From Adineta ricciae (taxonomy: Eukaryota > Rotifera > Eurotatoria > Adinetida > Adinetidae), in the NCBI GenBank assembly GCA_905250025.1, contig CAJNOJ010000023.1:62001-126000 (forward strand): a stretch of 64,000 bases of DNA, read 5' to 3'. The notes under the pieces are model-generated. The model did no database searches. It was not told the origin of the DNA and saw only the letters and a program-made list of their open reading frames with translations. A program made the position numbers and the translations under genes. Each line of letters begins with the position of its first letter. Position 1 is the stretch's first letter. This document shows positions 23,198 through 33,800 of this stretch, piece after piece.

Positions 23198-24835
23198 TTT
23201 GTTCGAATGAATTGAATACGTTAATCTGAATGTGAAGTGTAACGATGAAATTTTATTATGTTACGTCAAGTTAAAGTTCAACATAAGATTGTTCGATGTG
23301 TACACCGTTGCTTCATATCCTTCGAGTCACCGAATAGAAATGAATTTGTAAATAAACTAGATGACGAGCAAAAAAGGATCAAGTCGATTGAAAGAGGATA
23401 GAAATAATTATGATTTCTTCGCCTTCTATACCAATGATGAGTAAATAGACATTCGCTTGATAAAAGAAATGAATGAACGGACACTACATCTTTCTCCTCC
23501 TCGTCGCTTGTTCTTGTTCTTGTTCTTCTTCCTCCTTTCTCTCCTCCTCTTCCCCTTCTCTCTCTCTCTCTCTCTCTCTCCATCAACAGAGAAAACAGGA
23601 ACAAAGTATACAGATACGTCGATTATCTATGTGCAGAACTCTTTAATTCCATTTTTATAGTTGTACAAGACATATAGTCACTCGTACTACTAACCAATAA
23701 TTTTCGTCGAACGATCCATTTGATTCCAAGCACGAGAGTTGTTAATCTTAGGCCAGTTATATCACACCTTTGTCTAAGAACTTTTTAACGTGCATATGTA
23801 TAGCACAGTATGTGGCTTCATCATGTCTGAAGAAAAGGCATTCTTCGTCTTGATGACTTTTAATTATAGTCTGTAGAATTGTTTAAACATTTCTTGATCA
23901 TCATCATATCCGGATTCGTCTTTGTCTTTTCTAACTCTTACGAAGGCGCCGGCAGATGAGTGATTGAGATGGTGTCATTTCCTTGTGCAATCTTCTACTT
24001 ATAGATTTCTCCTTCTTCTCCTATCGATATGAAATAAAAAGGAAAAGAGGCAACGGATTAGAATGAGTATATGATAGATGTTTATTTATGTTCATCAAGG
24101 GCAGTTAATACGATTGCGTCAATTTTCTTCTTCTTGTTTATTTTTTCATTCGAATATTGATACGAAGAGTGAACCTGTACTGTTCAATGTAGCTCATGTC
24201 TTATGAATATCAATTAACTGTATTGTATATGTATACAGTGCGATCTAATATGATTTCCTCGAGATATTCAACACCAGAGATTTGTTTCACATGAGTATGT
24301 TCCGTTGAATCGTTGTTTCTTTCTGATTTGATTAGTAATAAGATTATCTTTGATGTAATCATATATATTATGATAGATGTCAAAGTTCAATGTCTATTCT
24401 TTTGAGATTTTCTAATAGCATTAGATCTGCATAAGATCAACTTGAATGATAGTCACCAGTAACTGAAATAATAATTGAGCATGCAACGTGCATGTCTTGA
24501 AAGAGAAGAAAACCTCAAAATTGATTGCACTGTGTTGATTGGTATTCAGAAGAAGACTTTTGTGTCAGATCGTCTGCACCTTGAAATAGTGATAATAGAG
24601 ATGCAATCGATCATACAATAACTAATCTTGACACAAGCTTTTATGAAAATTGTTCCATTCTATATCCGAGAGAAATCGCCTGAAACCATATGAATTACAA
24701 TGAAAGTTTCTTTTCCTTTATCTTCGATTTAGAAACGAAAACAGTTAGTTTATTTACTTTGAATAAACTAGACATAACATAAGTACGAAAACATGCAAGA
24801 AATAATTTGAGAATGTAATTCCCGAAGAAGTGGTC
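23198..24835. other. Long intergenic region, no gene seen
   Basis: About 1.6 kb between two minus-strand genes. It contains a pyrimidine-rich block ending in (TC)12 at 23557-23580 and a small inverted repeat (CATGCA-ACG-TGCATG) near 24480-24494. The 108-codon minus frame at 23278-23604 is a translation of the low-complexity block, not a gene. It probably holds the promoter of the Ig/FN3 receptor. Confidence 0.5.
23557..23580. repeat. (TC)12 microsatellite
   Basis: Twelve perfect TC units within a longer pyrimidine-rich tract (about 23500-23581). Confidence 0.9.
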
Positions 24836-25950
24836 TTATGTGACAACGGTTGTTGTGATTTGTTGTTTTAATTGATGAGCAAGGCGAGCTAAATGTTCGT
24901 TGCGTTCACGCAAGTAACGAATTAGATCAGCTTGTTTTTCCAGAACATTTTCGGTGTAAGTTTCATCACTAAAACAAAAAATAAGCAACATCAAGGTCAA
25001 ATTCATGAAGTATCGACAAACCGGAAGCCAATTTCATTGGCCGATGTCTGTGGTGTGACGAAACTCGACAGGATATCGTCTTGTGCCGCATCTGGATATG
25101 CACGTTCTTTATTGAATTTGATTGTAATAACTTCAAACAAAAATATGTTCGTATTTTTTCACGTTGCACAATAAACCTTACCGAGATACCATATGAGAAC
25201 AGTTAAGATGATAATGACTTCGAGTGTTGTTAAAATGGCAAGACAATGCCAAGGCTGAACCGGTAATATTGACAATTGATAATCTTCGAGCAGTTTGATC
25301 ATAGCAACGAGAAGTGCGTTACCTGGACAAGAGCTCGAACTTATCTCAAAAGCAAAATTTAGTTTTCTCACCTGTTGAGATAACAATCAATGGTGTACGT
25401 CGTAGATTTCTTGTTCGACGGTAGAATTCCAGATAACCGTTTCGACGAGATAAATCTTGATAATAATGATACAAACTAAACGCATCAGTATTCGAAATTT
25501 TAGATAATATCCAACCTGTTCAACTCACCGATCGAATATGACACAAACGATGTAATTACCAGCATGTACATACAATGCAATATTGTACGGTGAATGATTA
25601 TCACATATTTGGTGGATATTCCGATCGTAACATAGATATGGAAATAGAACAATAACAGTTTCGAATAGAAGCTACGGTGGAATTGAATAAATTGTGGATA
25701 GAACTTGCTTTTCATGTCTTACTGTAAGTAAAATATGAATAATGATAAATGCTGTCGTTGGTATTCGTCGATAGGTTTGTTCTGTTCGTACGATCAAAGG
25801 TAAATTGTCTTGTGTTGTGTCTTCATTGACATTTATTGAACGATCTTCGAAAGTCATTCCCTGAAAATGAAAGAGGTTCATTCAGAAACGAAGACGAACA
25901 ATTTCACATACTCCGCCATGCCGTCCTTGTTGGTTATTTAAACTGACCAT
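24836..25950 (-). CDS. TMEM192: TMEM192, lysosomal membrane protein
   Basis: A multi-pass membrane protein matching TMEM192, a homodimeric four-span protein of late endosomes and lysosomes. It starts at 25950 (MVSLNNQQGRHGG), with about seven exons. An acidic N-terminus leads to the first hydrophobic helix (IPTTAFIIIHILLT). Further helices follow around 25680-25510, then LQDLSRRNGYLEFYRRTRRT (DLSRRNGYLEFYRRTRRT matches the family's YNLIYRSTR region), STGNALLVAMIKLL and CLAILTTLEVIIILTVLIWY. The most diagnostic part is the C-terminal coil (VLEKQADLIRYLRERNEHLA), matching human VEKQGDTIEYLKRHNALL. A TTTTTCAG acceptor abuts the ATG, and the upstream FCP1-like gene ends only 84 nt away, so the two may be co-transcribed. 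Confidence 0.82.
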
Positions 25951-25960
25951 CTGAAAAACA
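25951..25960 (-). promoter_or_regulatory. Candidate trans-splice acceptor of TMEM192
   Basis: TGTTTTTCAG directly abuts the TMEM192 ATG, inside an 84-nt gap after the preceding same-strand gene. There is hardly room for a separate promoter and 5' exon. Confidence 0.55.
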
Positions 25961-26034
25961 TGAGCAAAACAAGAAAAAAATTGTTCATGGAAATAAAACA
26001 TTCTGTCATTTAAAAATTTTTCTTGTCGAGTGTA

Positions 26035-26787
26035 TCAATCCCAACCTGAATCCCACGAATTCTCTGATTTATTTTCAATCTCTTTCAATGGTGGATCATC
26101 ATATGGATTTCGTTCGACGTACTCCACTACCGTTCCATTCCATTCTAATAAACCTCTTAGCCATTTTCTCAAATGTCCATTGACATCTAACGTGTCATCT
26201 TCGTATATACGTATATTATGATTGTCATCGTATAATTCAAATAATTTCCACGTTCGAGGATGGATCGCTGTGTGAATCGGATTGTCACGAACTTTTAACT
26301 TATTGTCATCGATTAATAAGGTATGATCGGTTAGTTGAACATCACTTGGTTGATTAATTAGCCAACGCTCATTAATGTCAACTGTATCCCAAACCGATGT
26401 AAGACGTTTGTAGAATGATTTCATCTTTTTCGGATCGGTTGCTGTTGGATCTTCTTCCACGAAGCAATTGTCTTGATTCCACCAGAACAATAATCGATCA
26501 CGTTCATGTTCATCGGGAAACAAAGATTCCACAATAGGAGCTATATTATGTTGCAAGACGGATGACCAGATAGCCACATGGAAATGTTCGAGTAACCAAT
26601 CGAGAAATGATTTGACATGTGGACGAAACCATACAGCGAAATTACCTTTCGGCTCGGGACGTGCTAGATGTCCGAGACGGTACTCGTCTTCGAAGAGACG
26701 TTTATTTTTAACATAATCACTTTTATAAAGCCGATGAATGAGAAGACCATTGAGATCAAGAATTATTAAACGTTTTACTTTTGACAT
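26035..26787 (-). CDS. FCP1/NIF-type HAD-family protein with DLN catalytic motif
   Basis: A single-exon 250-residue protein of the FCP1/NLI-interacting-factor branch of HAD hydrolases. Motif I is IILDLNGLLIHR: the nucleophilic Asp is present, but the second Asp of the usual DxDx(T/V) is Asn. Other family marks are kept: VWFRPHVKSFLDWLLEHFHV, AIWSSVLQHN (motif II), and the acidic metal motif TLLIDDNKLKV. The tail is acidic and polar. Canonical family members dephosphorylate Ser/Thr, such as the RNA polymerase II CTD. The Asp-to-Asn change at the general acid/base could weaken this or change activity; DLNG-type relatives also occur in plants and fungi. Substrate unknown. The next gene, TMEM192, begins 84 nt downstream on the same strand. 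Confidence 0.85.
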   Translation of the reverse strand: MSKVKRLIILDLNGLLIHRLYKSDYVKNKRLFEDEYRLGHLARPEPKGNFAVWFRPHVKSFLDWLLEHFHVAIWSSVLQHNIAPIVESLFPDEHERDRLLFWWNQDNCFVEEDPTATDPKKMKSFYKRLTSVWDTVDINERWLINQPSDVQLTDHTLLIDDNKLKVRDNPIHTAIHPRTWKLFELYDDNHNIRIYEDDTLDVNGHLRKWLRGLLEWNGTVVEYVERNPYDDPPLKEIENKSENSWDSGWD

Positions 26788-27121
26788 CTCTGGGAAGAAT
26801 AAATAATAATATTAATCTTACAAACGTGAGTGAGATTTTTTTTTACTATGAATCATAGCTGAGCTTTCTATTGGTTGGAACAATGGACCAGTCACATGAA
26901 TGGTAGTATTAGTTTTGTAGATGAGAATATTACGATGGAATATTGCTGATCAATCGATTTGAAATAATTTTTGTTGGGTGATTTTAAATTTGGTCTCATA
27001 TGAAGATAAAACAAGAATATGATCAGTTGTTTCAGTGACTAATGACGAAAATATCTGTTATCATCATTACTTCTGTTCTTTTTTTTTCATTTTCGAGATC
27101 TTTGAGCTTTAGGCAAAGAGA
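26788..27121. other. Divergent promoter region between FCP1-like gene and MFSD1
   Basis: About 330 bases separate two divergent genes, so it should hold both promoters. A TTTCGAGATCTTTGAGCTTTAG acceptor-like sequence ends at 27112, 9 nt before the MFSD1 ATG. No TATA box is clear. Confidence 0.45.
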
Positions 27122-28959
27122 ATGGAGGACTCAACAGCTATTAACAGTGAACGTGATCGATTAGTTACGACACCAGCATCAACAACGGGAGTACTCAATC
27201 CACGTGGACCGTATTTAAAATGGGTTGCTGTATTTTTCATGTGCTTTTTATCATTTGGTAAAATCATCCGTCATTCTGTTTAGAAAAGTGGCGTAATAAA
27301 GAAAATATTCTTTTTGCTTAGGTTCATATTATTGCTATGATAATCCAGCGGGTTTACAAGATGTCATGAAAGATGATTTGAAGATTTCGTCGTCGACTTT
27401 TACATCTTTCTATTCATGGTATTCGTGGCCTAATGTCGTGTATGTTTAAGAATTGAGTATTGTGCTTGATTTGGTTTATTAATGAAACTTTTTGGTAGAC
27501 TGGCAGCTGTTGGTGGTATTTTGATTGATAAATGGCTTGGTGTTGCTCGTGGTGCGACTGTCTTTTGCGCTTTTATTCTTGTTGGACAAGTCATTTTTGG
27601 TCTCGGCGGTTACTGGCGTTTAATCTGGCTGATGAATACCGGTCGATTCATCTTTGGTATTGGCGGTGAATCACTTTCAAGCGCACAGAATGCATATGCG
27701 GTCGCGTGGTTCTTCGGCAAACAACTGAACTTCGTCTTCGGCCTTCAACTTTCATTTGCTCGAGTGGTATGTTATACATTGAAAGACTATTTTAACTGAT
27801 CTTTTTATTTTCTTCAAGGGAAGTTTGGTCAATATGAATACAATCCATCGTATCTATGATTCACTTGATCCAAGTTTAACTGGCCCACATCGTATTGGTA
27901 CGACACTTTTAATTGCTGTATCAACTTGCGTGGTCTCGCTGGCATGTGCATTGATCCTTTGGGTGTTGGATATCCGACGACGTAAAGTTATTCAAGAAGA
28001 CAATCCACCAGATCCAAGTTTGTCTTGTTTCTCTATTCCTTCATGCTATTCTAATTCAACTTCTCTTCTAGATGACGAATTTCATATTCGAGGTATAAAA
28101 CTGAAGTAATCCACATTTGACATGGTCTTTTCTCGCACACTCGTTTTTAGACATTCGACATTTCTCCGCCTCCCTCTACTGTGTATTTATCATTTGTGTC
28201 TTCTATTATGTTGCTATCTTTCCATTCATTGCTGCAGCACAATTACTTTTCGAATCGAAATACAATCTATCACCGGCTTGGTCCAACGCATGCAACAGTT
28301 TAGTTTACTTCATGTATGCTTATAAAAAATACAAGATTGCGTTAGACAACTATCGATTTTTCAGGTCAGCTATACTTTCACCAATTCTCGGCTATGTCGT
28401 TGATCGAACCGGTAGAAATCTTTATTGGTTAATGGGCAGTATAACAACAACTATTATTGCACATGCACTTCTTGCATTTCTTTTCATTCATCCGGTGGTT
28501 CCTTTGGTTCTCATGGGTATTTCATACTCGATTTTAGCTGCATCTCTATGGCCTATGGTCGCCTTTCTTGTCCCCAAGAAAATGTTAGGTACAGCTTATG
28601 GCTTCATGCAATCGATTCAAAATCTCGGTCTGGCCGTTATGTACGTTTTCGTCTTGTGTGAATTCTATTCGTATCGCATTCCTTAATTCTCCTTTAGGAA
28701 CATCTTTACCGGTTTAATTCTCGATAGTTACGGTTATTTCATGTTGGAAATCTTCTTTATCATCTGTCTCGAAATCGCTTTGTTAGCAGCTGCGTTTCTC
28801 TACGTCTATAATTCGGTTAAGAAAGGTATGCTCAATGATTCTCCAACTGTTCGTCGTGTTAAACAAGCGGAAATCGATGCGAAAACAAATACAACCATAA
28901 ACAATATCGGTGAATCCCTCGCATCATCCGAAGATGACAATAAAGTTTCTTATACTTAA
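27122..28959 (+). CDS. MFSD1: MFSD1, lysosomal major-facilitator transporter
   Basis: A 12-span MFS transporter matching MFSD1, which in mammals exports dipeptides from lysosomes together with GLMP. It starts at 27122 (MEDSTAINSERDRL), with about nine exons. Characteristic segments in order: SYYCYDNPAGLQDVMKDDLK, YSWYSWPNVV, GGILIDKWLGVARGATVFCA, FIFGIGGESLSSAQNAYAVA, FGKQLNFVFGLQLSFARVGS, then NMNTIHRIYDSL and IICVFYYVAIFPFIAAAQLL. The C-terminal half has ILGYVVDRTGRNLYWLMGSI, WPMVAFLVPKKMLGTAYGFM and QSIQNLGLAVMNIFTGLILD. These match animal MFSD1 almost block for block. The tail is hydrophilic (ends DNKVSYT). It is the first of five same-strand genes with gaps of 105-212 nt. Confidence 0.92.
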
Positions 28960-29144
28960 CAATTTCTATTGAAAATCGATTCGAAATGTCTTTCAAAACT
29001 TTAATTTAACTTTTTCTTCTTTTTCTGTGATTTATTTTAAACATTTGATTATCTAGTGAAAAAAAAACGCAATGAAGCATTCGTAACAAAGTTTTCAATG
29101 ATTTTCATATACATACATATGTTTTTCTACAAAAAAAAACCTAC

Positions 29145-29154
29145 ATGATTTCAG
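29145..29154 (+). promoter_or_regulatory. Candidate trans-splice acceptor of TIMM50
   Basis: CATGATTTCAG ends 17 nt before the TIMM50 ATG, within the 212-nt gap after MFSD1. No 5' exon is evident. Confidence 0.4.
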
Positions 29155-29171
29155 ATTGATCAAAGTGAGAG

Positions 29172-30730
29172 ATGCTTCTCTCCATGTTACGATTAAGACC
29201 ACTCGTTCAGAGATGTTGGTCTATTCCTCATACAATATCACGTTTTGAACAACAAACATTGAAGTTAAATCACCGAACATTGACATTTTCTGCACTGTGT
29301 TTACAAAAACCGCCATCAACTTTGAATGAAAAATCAACGCAAAAAGTCTCGTCGTTGGTGGGTGAGAATGAAAATAAGACTCCTTTCATATTTTCCAAAA
29401 CTTCAACTGATCCGAAGTACACAAAAACAGCAACCGATGAAGAAAAACGTGAACAGGCTGCGAGAGCCGCATGGGATGTGCGAATGTTGAAGTATACCGG
29501 TTATTTCCTTGGTATATGGTTAATCTCAACAGTTGGTTACATTATTCTTGTTTGGGGTGCACCACAAATCGATCAAGAAGGCAATCTGATTCATGACCAA
29601 TATTCTGACTTGCCCTCATGGCAAGCATACTTACAACGATCATTTCATGGTATTATAGATTATTGGCAAACAATTAAAGATCCTACAAGTGATAAACTTC
29701 TGCCTGAACCACTGCCAGCACCTTACCAACCATTATATACATTAGTTATCGAAATGTCAGGTGTGCTATTACATCCCGAATGGGCTTACAATACTGGCTG
29801 GCGATATAAGAAACGACCGGGATTGGATTATTTCATTAAAGAAGTTGGATATCCTGTTTATGAAGTTGTTATCTATACGAAAGAAACACCATGGGTATGA
29901 ACCATTCAATCTCATACGGCAGGATAAGATGAGTTTGTTGTAATCAAACAGTATCGAGCAGAGAAGGTGTTTGTGTGTAAGATAAGATAAGTTGACTTGT
30001 TCTCGTTGCATATCTTCTATCTGGTCAAGTAAATTTCGATAAAATAAAATGACATAAACATATTGTTTGTCTTGAGAGATGATGCGTCTTCTTTCTAGGC
30101 TGCTGAATCCGTTATTCAAAATATGGACAAAGACCATCGTATAATGTATCGTTTGTATCGTGAAAATACTCGTTACATTAATGGAGCGCATATTAAAGTA
30201 ATGAACTCGCCAGTCTATGCTGCTTTCTTTAATCATATGAAGCTACCTTTGTCTAGGATCTTTCGTGTCTGAATCGAGATATCAAGAAAATCATTTTCTT
30301 GGATTGGGATGAGAAATCTTATCAGTTACAACCACGAAATGCATTACATCGTTTGAAAAAATGGGATGGAAATGATGATGATCGACAATTGCTTCATCTC
30401 GCTGCATTTCTACGAAGTTCGTGCATTGTATATCGACTTTTCTTAGTCATTCTCGCTGTTCTTCTGTCTTTTAGTGGTTGCAGCCAGCGGTGTCGATGAT
30501 GTTCGTGATGTCCTCGATCATTACAATCAAGAATCTGATCCAATCGAAGCCTTTCTATTTCGTCAACAAAAACTGCTAGTATGATCATAAATGCCTTCGA
30601 TTTTTCCGTACACTTCTTGTTTTTTTTTCGTCTCATTTAGGAAGCTGAAGAACAAAAACGACAAGCCGCAGCACAATCAACTGTGAAACAATCCAAAGGC
30701 CTATTTAGCAATTGGACAAAACGATTTTGA
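29172..30730 (+). CDS. TIMM50: TIM50, mitochondrial inner-membrane import receptor
   Basis: The Tim50 subunit of the TIM23 presequence translocase, which receives preproteins in the mitochondrial intermembrane space. It starts at 29172 with a basic targeting sequence ([16 protein letters not shown]). A membrane span follows ([20 protein letters not shown]). The C-terminal FCP1-like domain reads [50 protein letters not shown], then [20 protein letters not shown] and [20 protein letters not shown]. As in other animals, the HAD nucleophile is not kept (EMSG). Exons end near 29895, then 30099-30200, 30256-30419, 30476-30579 and 30642-30730. The first intron (about 200 bp) is longer than usual here. 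ZFYVE26 starts 105 nt downstream. Confidence 0.95.
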
Positions 30731-30819
30731 ACAATCGTCTCTTCATGTTACTTCTTTTCCTTGTCTCTCATTTTGTTTCTCTACTATTTCAAAATAGATT
30801 TCTCGTTCTGTTATTGTGT

Positions 30820-30829
30820 TTAATTCTAG
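30820..30829 (+). promoter_or_regulatory. Candidate trans-splice acceptor of ZFYVE26
   Basis: TTAATTCTAG ends 6 nt before the ZFYVE26 ATG and lies within the 105-nt gap after TIMM50, too short for an obvious independent promoter and 5' exon. Confidence 0.5.
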
Positions 30830-30835
30830 ATAAGT

Positions 30836-33800
30836 ATGAGTGTTCTAGAAATTCATCACGAATTTTTCGACACTGACACACGAAACACTGAACATTTATA
30901 TCAAGCTTTTTGTAATCACGTCTACTTGGCTCAATGGGAGCTGGCGCGAGTATGTTTACAAGCTTTATTTCATAAGCGATTAGAACTGAATCCAAATCTC
31001 GAAGAATTGCTGATTGATATCATTCGAAATCCGACCACTTACTGGTTTGAAAATCAAAAATATTGATCATTAATCACTTAAAAGTGCTTGTTTTTTCCTT
31101 TGATTAGCACGGGATCGAAATCAATACCGACGCCATTTCATTTCGCACTACTCTTAGTCGAAGAATGTCGACTGAAACAATATCTGGATGCTGTAAGTAG
31201 CTCTAAAACCATCTACAATTCACATATTCACCTACAAACTTCTAGACAATTCTCGATTCATTGAAATCCTATGCGAATTTTAAATTTCTCTTGGCCGTCG
31301 GCGATATTCAGCCAAGCGCTCAAGTTGCTCAAGTAAACTCTAATCACTAGAAATTCGTTTTCTATGAGATAATACCATCGTAGGAATTCGACCGTCTCCA
31401 TACTGACACTGATACTCTTCCGTTGAGTCTAGTCACTGACTCCATGGCTGATTTTCTAGTTGATCTATGGTTACATGAAATACCCCGTGTGTATACTCTC
31501 GTTCGTTCATATCTTTATGCATCTATTCCTTCGATACACATCTGGCTGATTCATATTCATAAACGTGCTCTGGACTTATGCTTGCAGCAAATCAAAAGTG
31601 TGAATAATGAACAGCAGAAAACGACCCTCACCGATTTACTTCTATCGCTACATTTCTACGCTTGTGATAGCAATGAATTTCGTAGAACCATGCGTGATAC
31701 GCTGAAAAAAATCGTTATTTATGCAACCGAGGGCAATGATAATCACGGTCAATTGTTTAATTTGAAAACGCTCTATCGTTCGGTTTTGAATAACGAGCAT
31801 TTAGCACGATTTATCAGTGAATTAGAAAGTATCTACCGACGTGAATTACTGAATAATGAAACGGTGATTATGCATTTTTTAAAGAAGCATTCTTTTGACA
31901 AGGAGGATTTCTTTTGGAAAGAACTTTACTTGTATCTCATCGAAAATAAATTAGATTTAACAACGTGCGTTCTCGTAAGTTTAACTTTCATGACTTCCAG
32001 AAATCAAAAAGAATCTGCTTGATTTAGAATGATGGAATAACAATGATCCAGAATCGTGATTATTCATCATTAGATCAACTGTTAAACATTAAACAATTGT
32101 CATCCTTGCATTTGTATGTTTTTCTTCTTGCATGGACACATGTTCGCACAATCAATGATGCATTAGTTTTACACGGCTCAATCGATTTGATCAAAGGTAG
32201 AAATCCAACCTTGAACAAATGTCTGCAATTATTCCTATCGCATATTGAATTTGTCGCCTGGTTATATAACGTTCGAAAGTAAGTCGTCATTATTCGTCTT
32301 CTGAGATCTGTCTAATTGATGTTTGTTCATTCGAGTAGAATTGATCCGTAAGTATTGATTGTTTTTTCGCTGATCGCACACGACTTTCATGTATGAGATC
32401 GAATTTTGAAGTGCTATTTCATTCGTAGGTATCATGATGGTATATCACCTTTGCCAAACATGTCAGATCTGTTAGCGTTGTTACAAACGAGTTCACCATT
32501 GTCGTTGATACATCGGTTTTTGGATATACAAACGATCGAGTCAGCGACAATTCTGGAGAAAATCGGGAAAACATGGGTCAATCTTGATGATGATAATGAA
32601 AAAACGGAAAAACGTAAGGAATTCTTCAGCAATTGAAATAATTCACATTCTTCTGGTTCAGGCGTTCACTTTGAGGATGATCCAATACATCTATTAGAAG
32701 GTGTTGGTTCACCACAGATAACTGCCTCAATGATATTTCTCGGTTATCTGGCAATCAACAGCGTGGCACAACGTATCCTATCAACTGATAATCAAACTGA
32801 TACATCAGACTTGTTTTCCACAACAAAATCGTATCTGAGTAAAATCTATCCGTTACGCTTCCGTCTAGAAATACTGGAAAACGTGTTCTCGTTGGTCTTT
32901 ATTCAACAAAGTGAACTGAAAATCGACGAAAGCATTGAAATCATTGAGCAGTCGACCAATACACATACGTCGTCATTAACAACCTCGGATAGATTTCTAT
33001 CATCATTACAAAGTAACTTGACGAATGACAGTTTTCATACGTCAACAAATGCTAGCATCAAAACACAATTATCAACAAGGAAATTCGATAATGAACTAGA
33101 CGAGAATACAGATGATAATGTTTCTGCTTGCAGTAGTTCGATGAGTTCTGTTGGTGCATCGCATCACCATCATTCTATGTATCGAACCGGCTTATTAATC
33201 AATCAAGAAGTACTCCATCAGCTATTAACATTCATATGCGATCAACTGGATGAAGCTCGGACACTTTATCAAAAAATCAAAGATAAAGCTATTGATCGTG
33301 GAACTGTCGATGTAGAAAAAGCTTTAGATAAATGGTTTCTTAACTGTTCTATCACTACCAGCGAGCAATTTGCCAATCGAGCCTCGAAATTGAGTAATAT
33401 TGTTCGAGAAGCTGTGTGGAGGTATCAACTATTAACAACGGATACGAAGCAATCGGCAACGGAAGAAACTAAAATTGATGGACAAGAAAAAGAACTCGAT
33501 TTAGTGTATAATCCAACCATAAAAAAACAGATCCTTCCTATACGTAAGTACATATTGGAGATAAGTTTTGAGAAATGTCGAGTTTTTCGTTTAGCTGTCC
33601 ATAAACATTCGCGTCGGCGAAAACGTCGTTCGCGACTCTCGGAATCGAGTGTATCAAGGTAAGGTTTATTCGAATAGTATCTAAAACGAAATCGTTTTTC
33701 CTGTTATTAGTGCATCATCTTATTATGGAAATAGTTTAACGAAAGCAGGGTCAACGTTGGTTTCCCAAATATTATCAACACGCGACAACCTACTGGCTAT

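Noticed and set aside
23278..23604. Minus-strand 108-codon frame
   Set aside because: It translates the TC microsatellite (RERERERR) and flanking simple sequence.
29769..30236. Minus-strand 155-codon frame
   Set aside because: It is antisense to TIMM50 exons and its first intron, with no recognisable domain.
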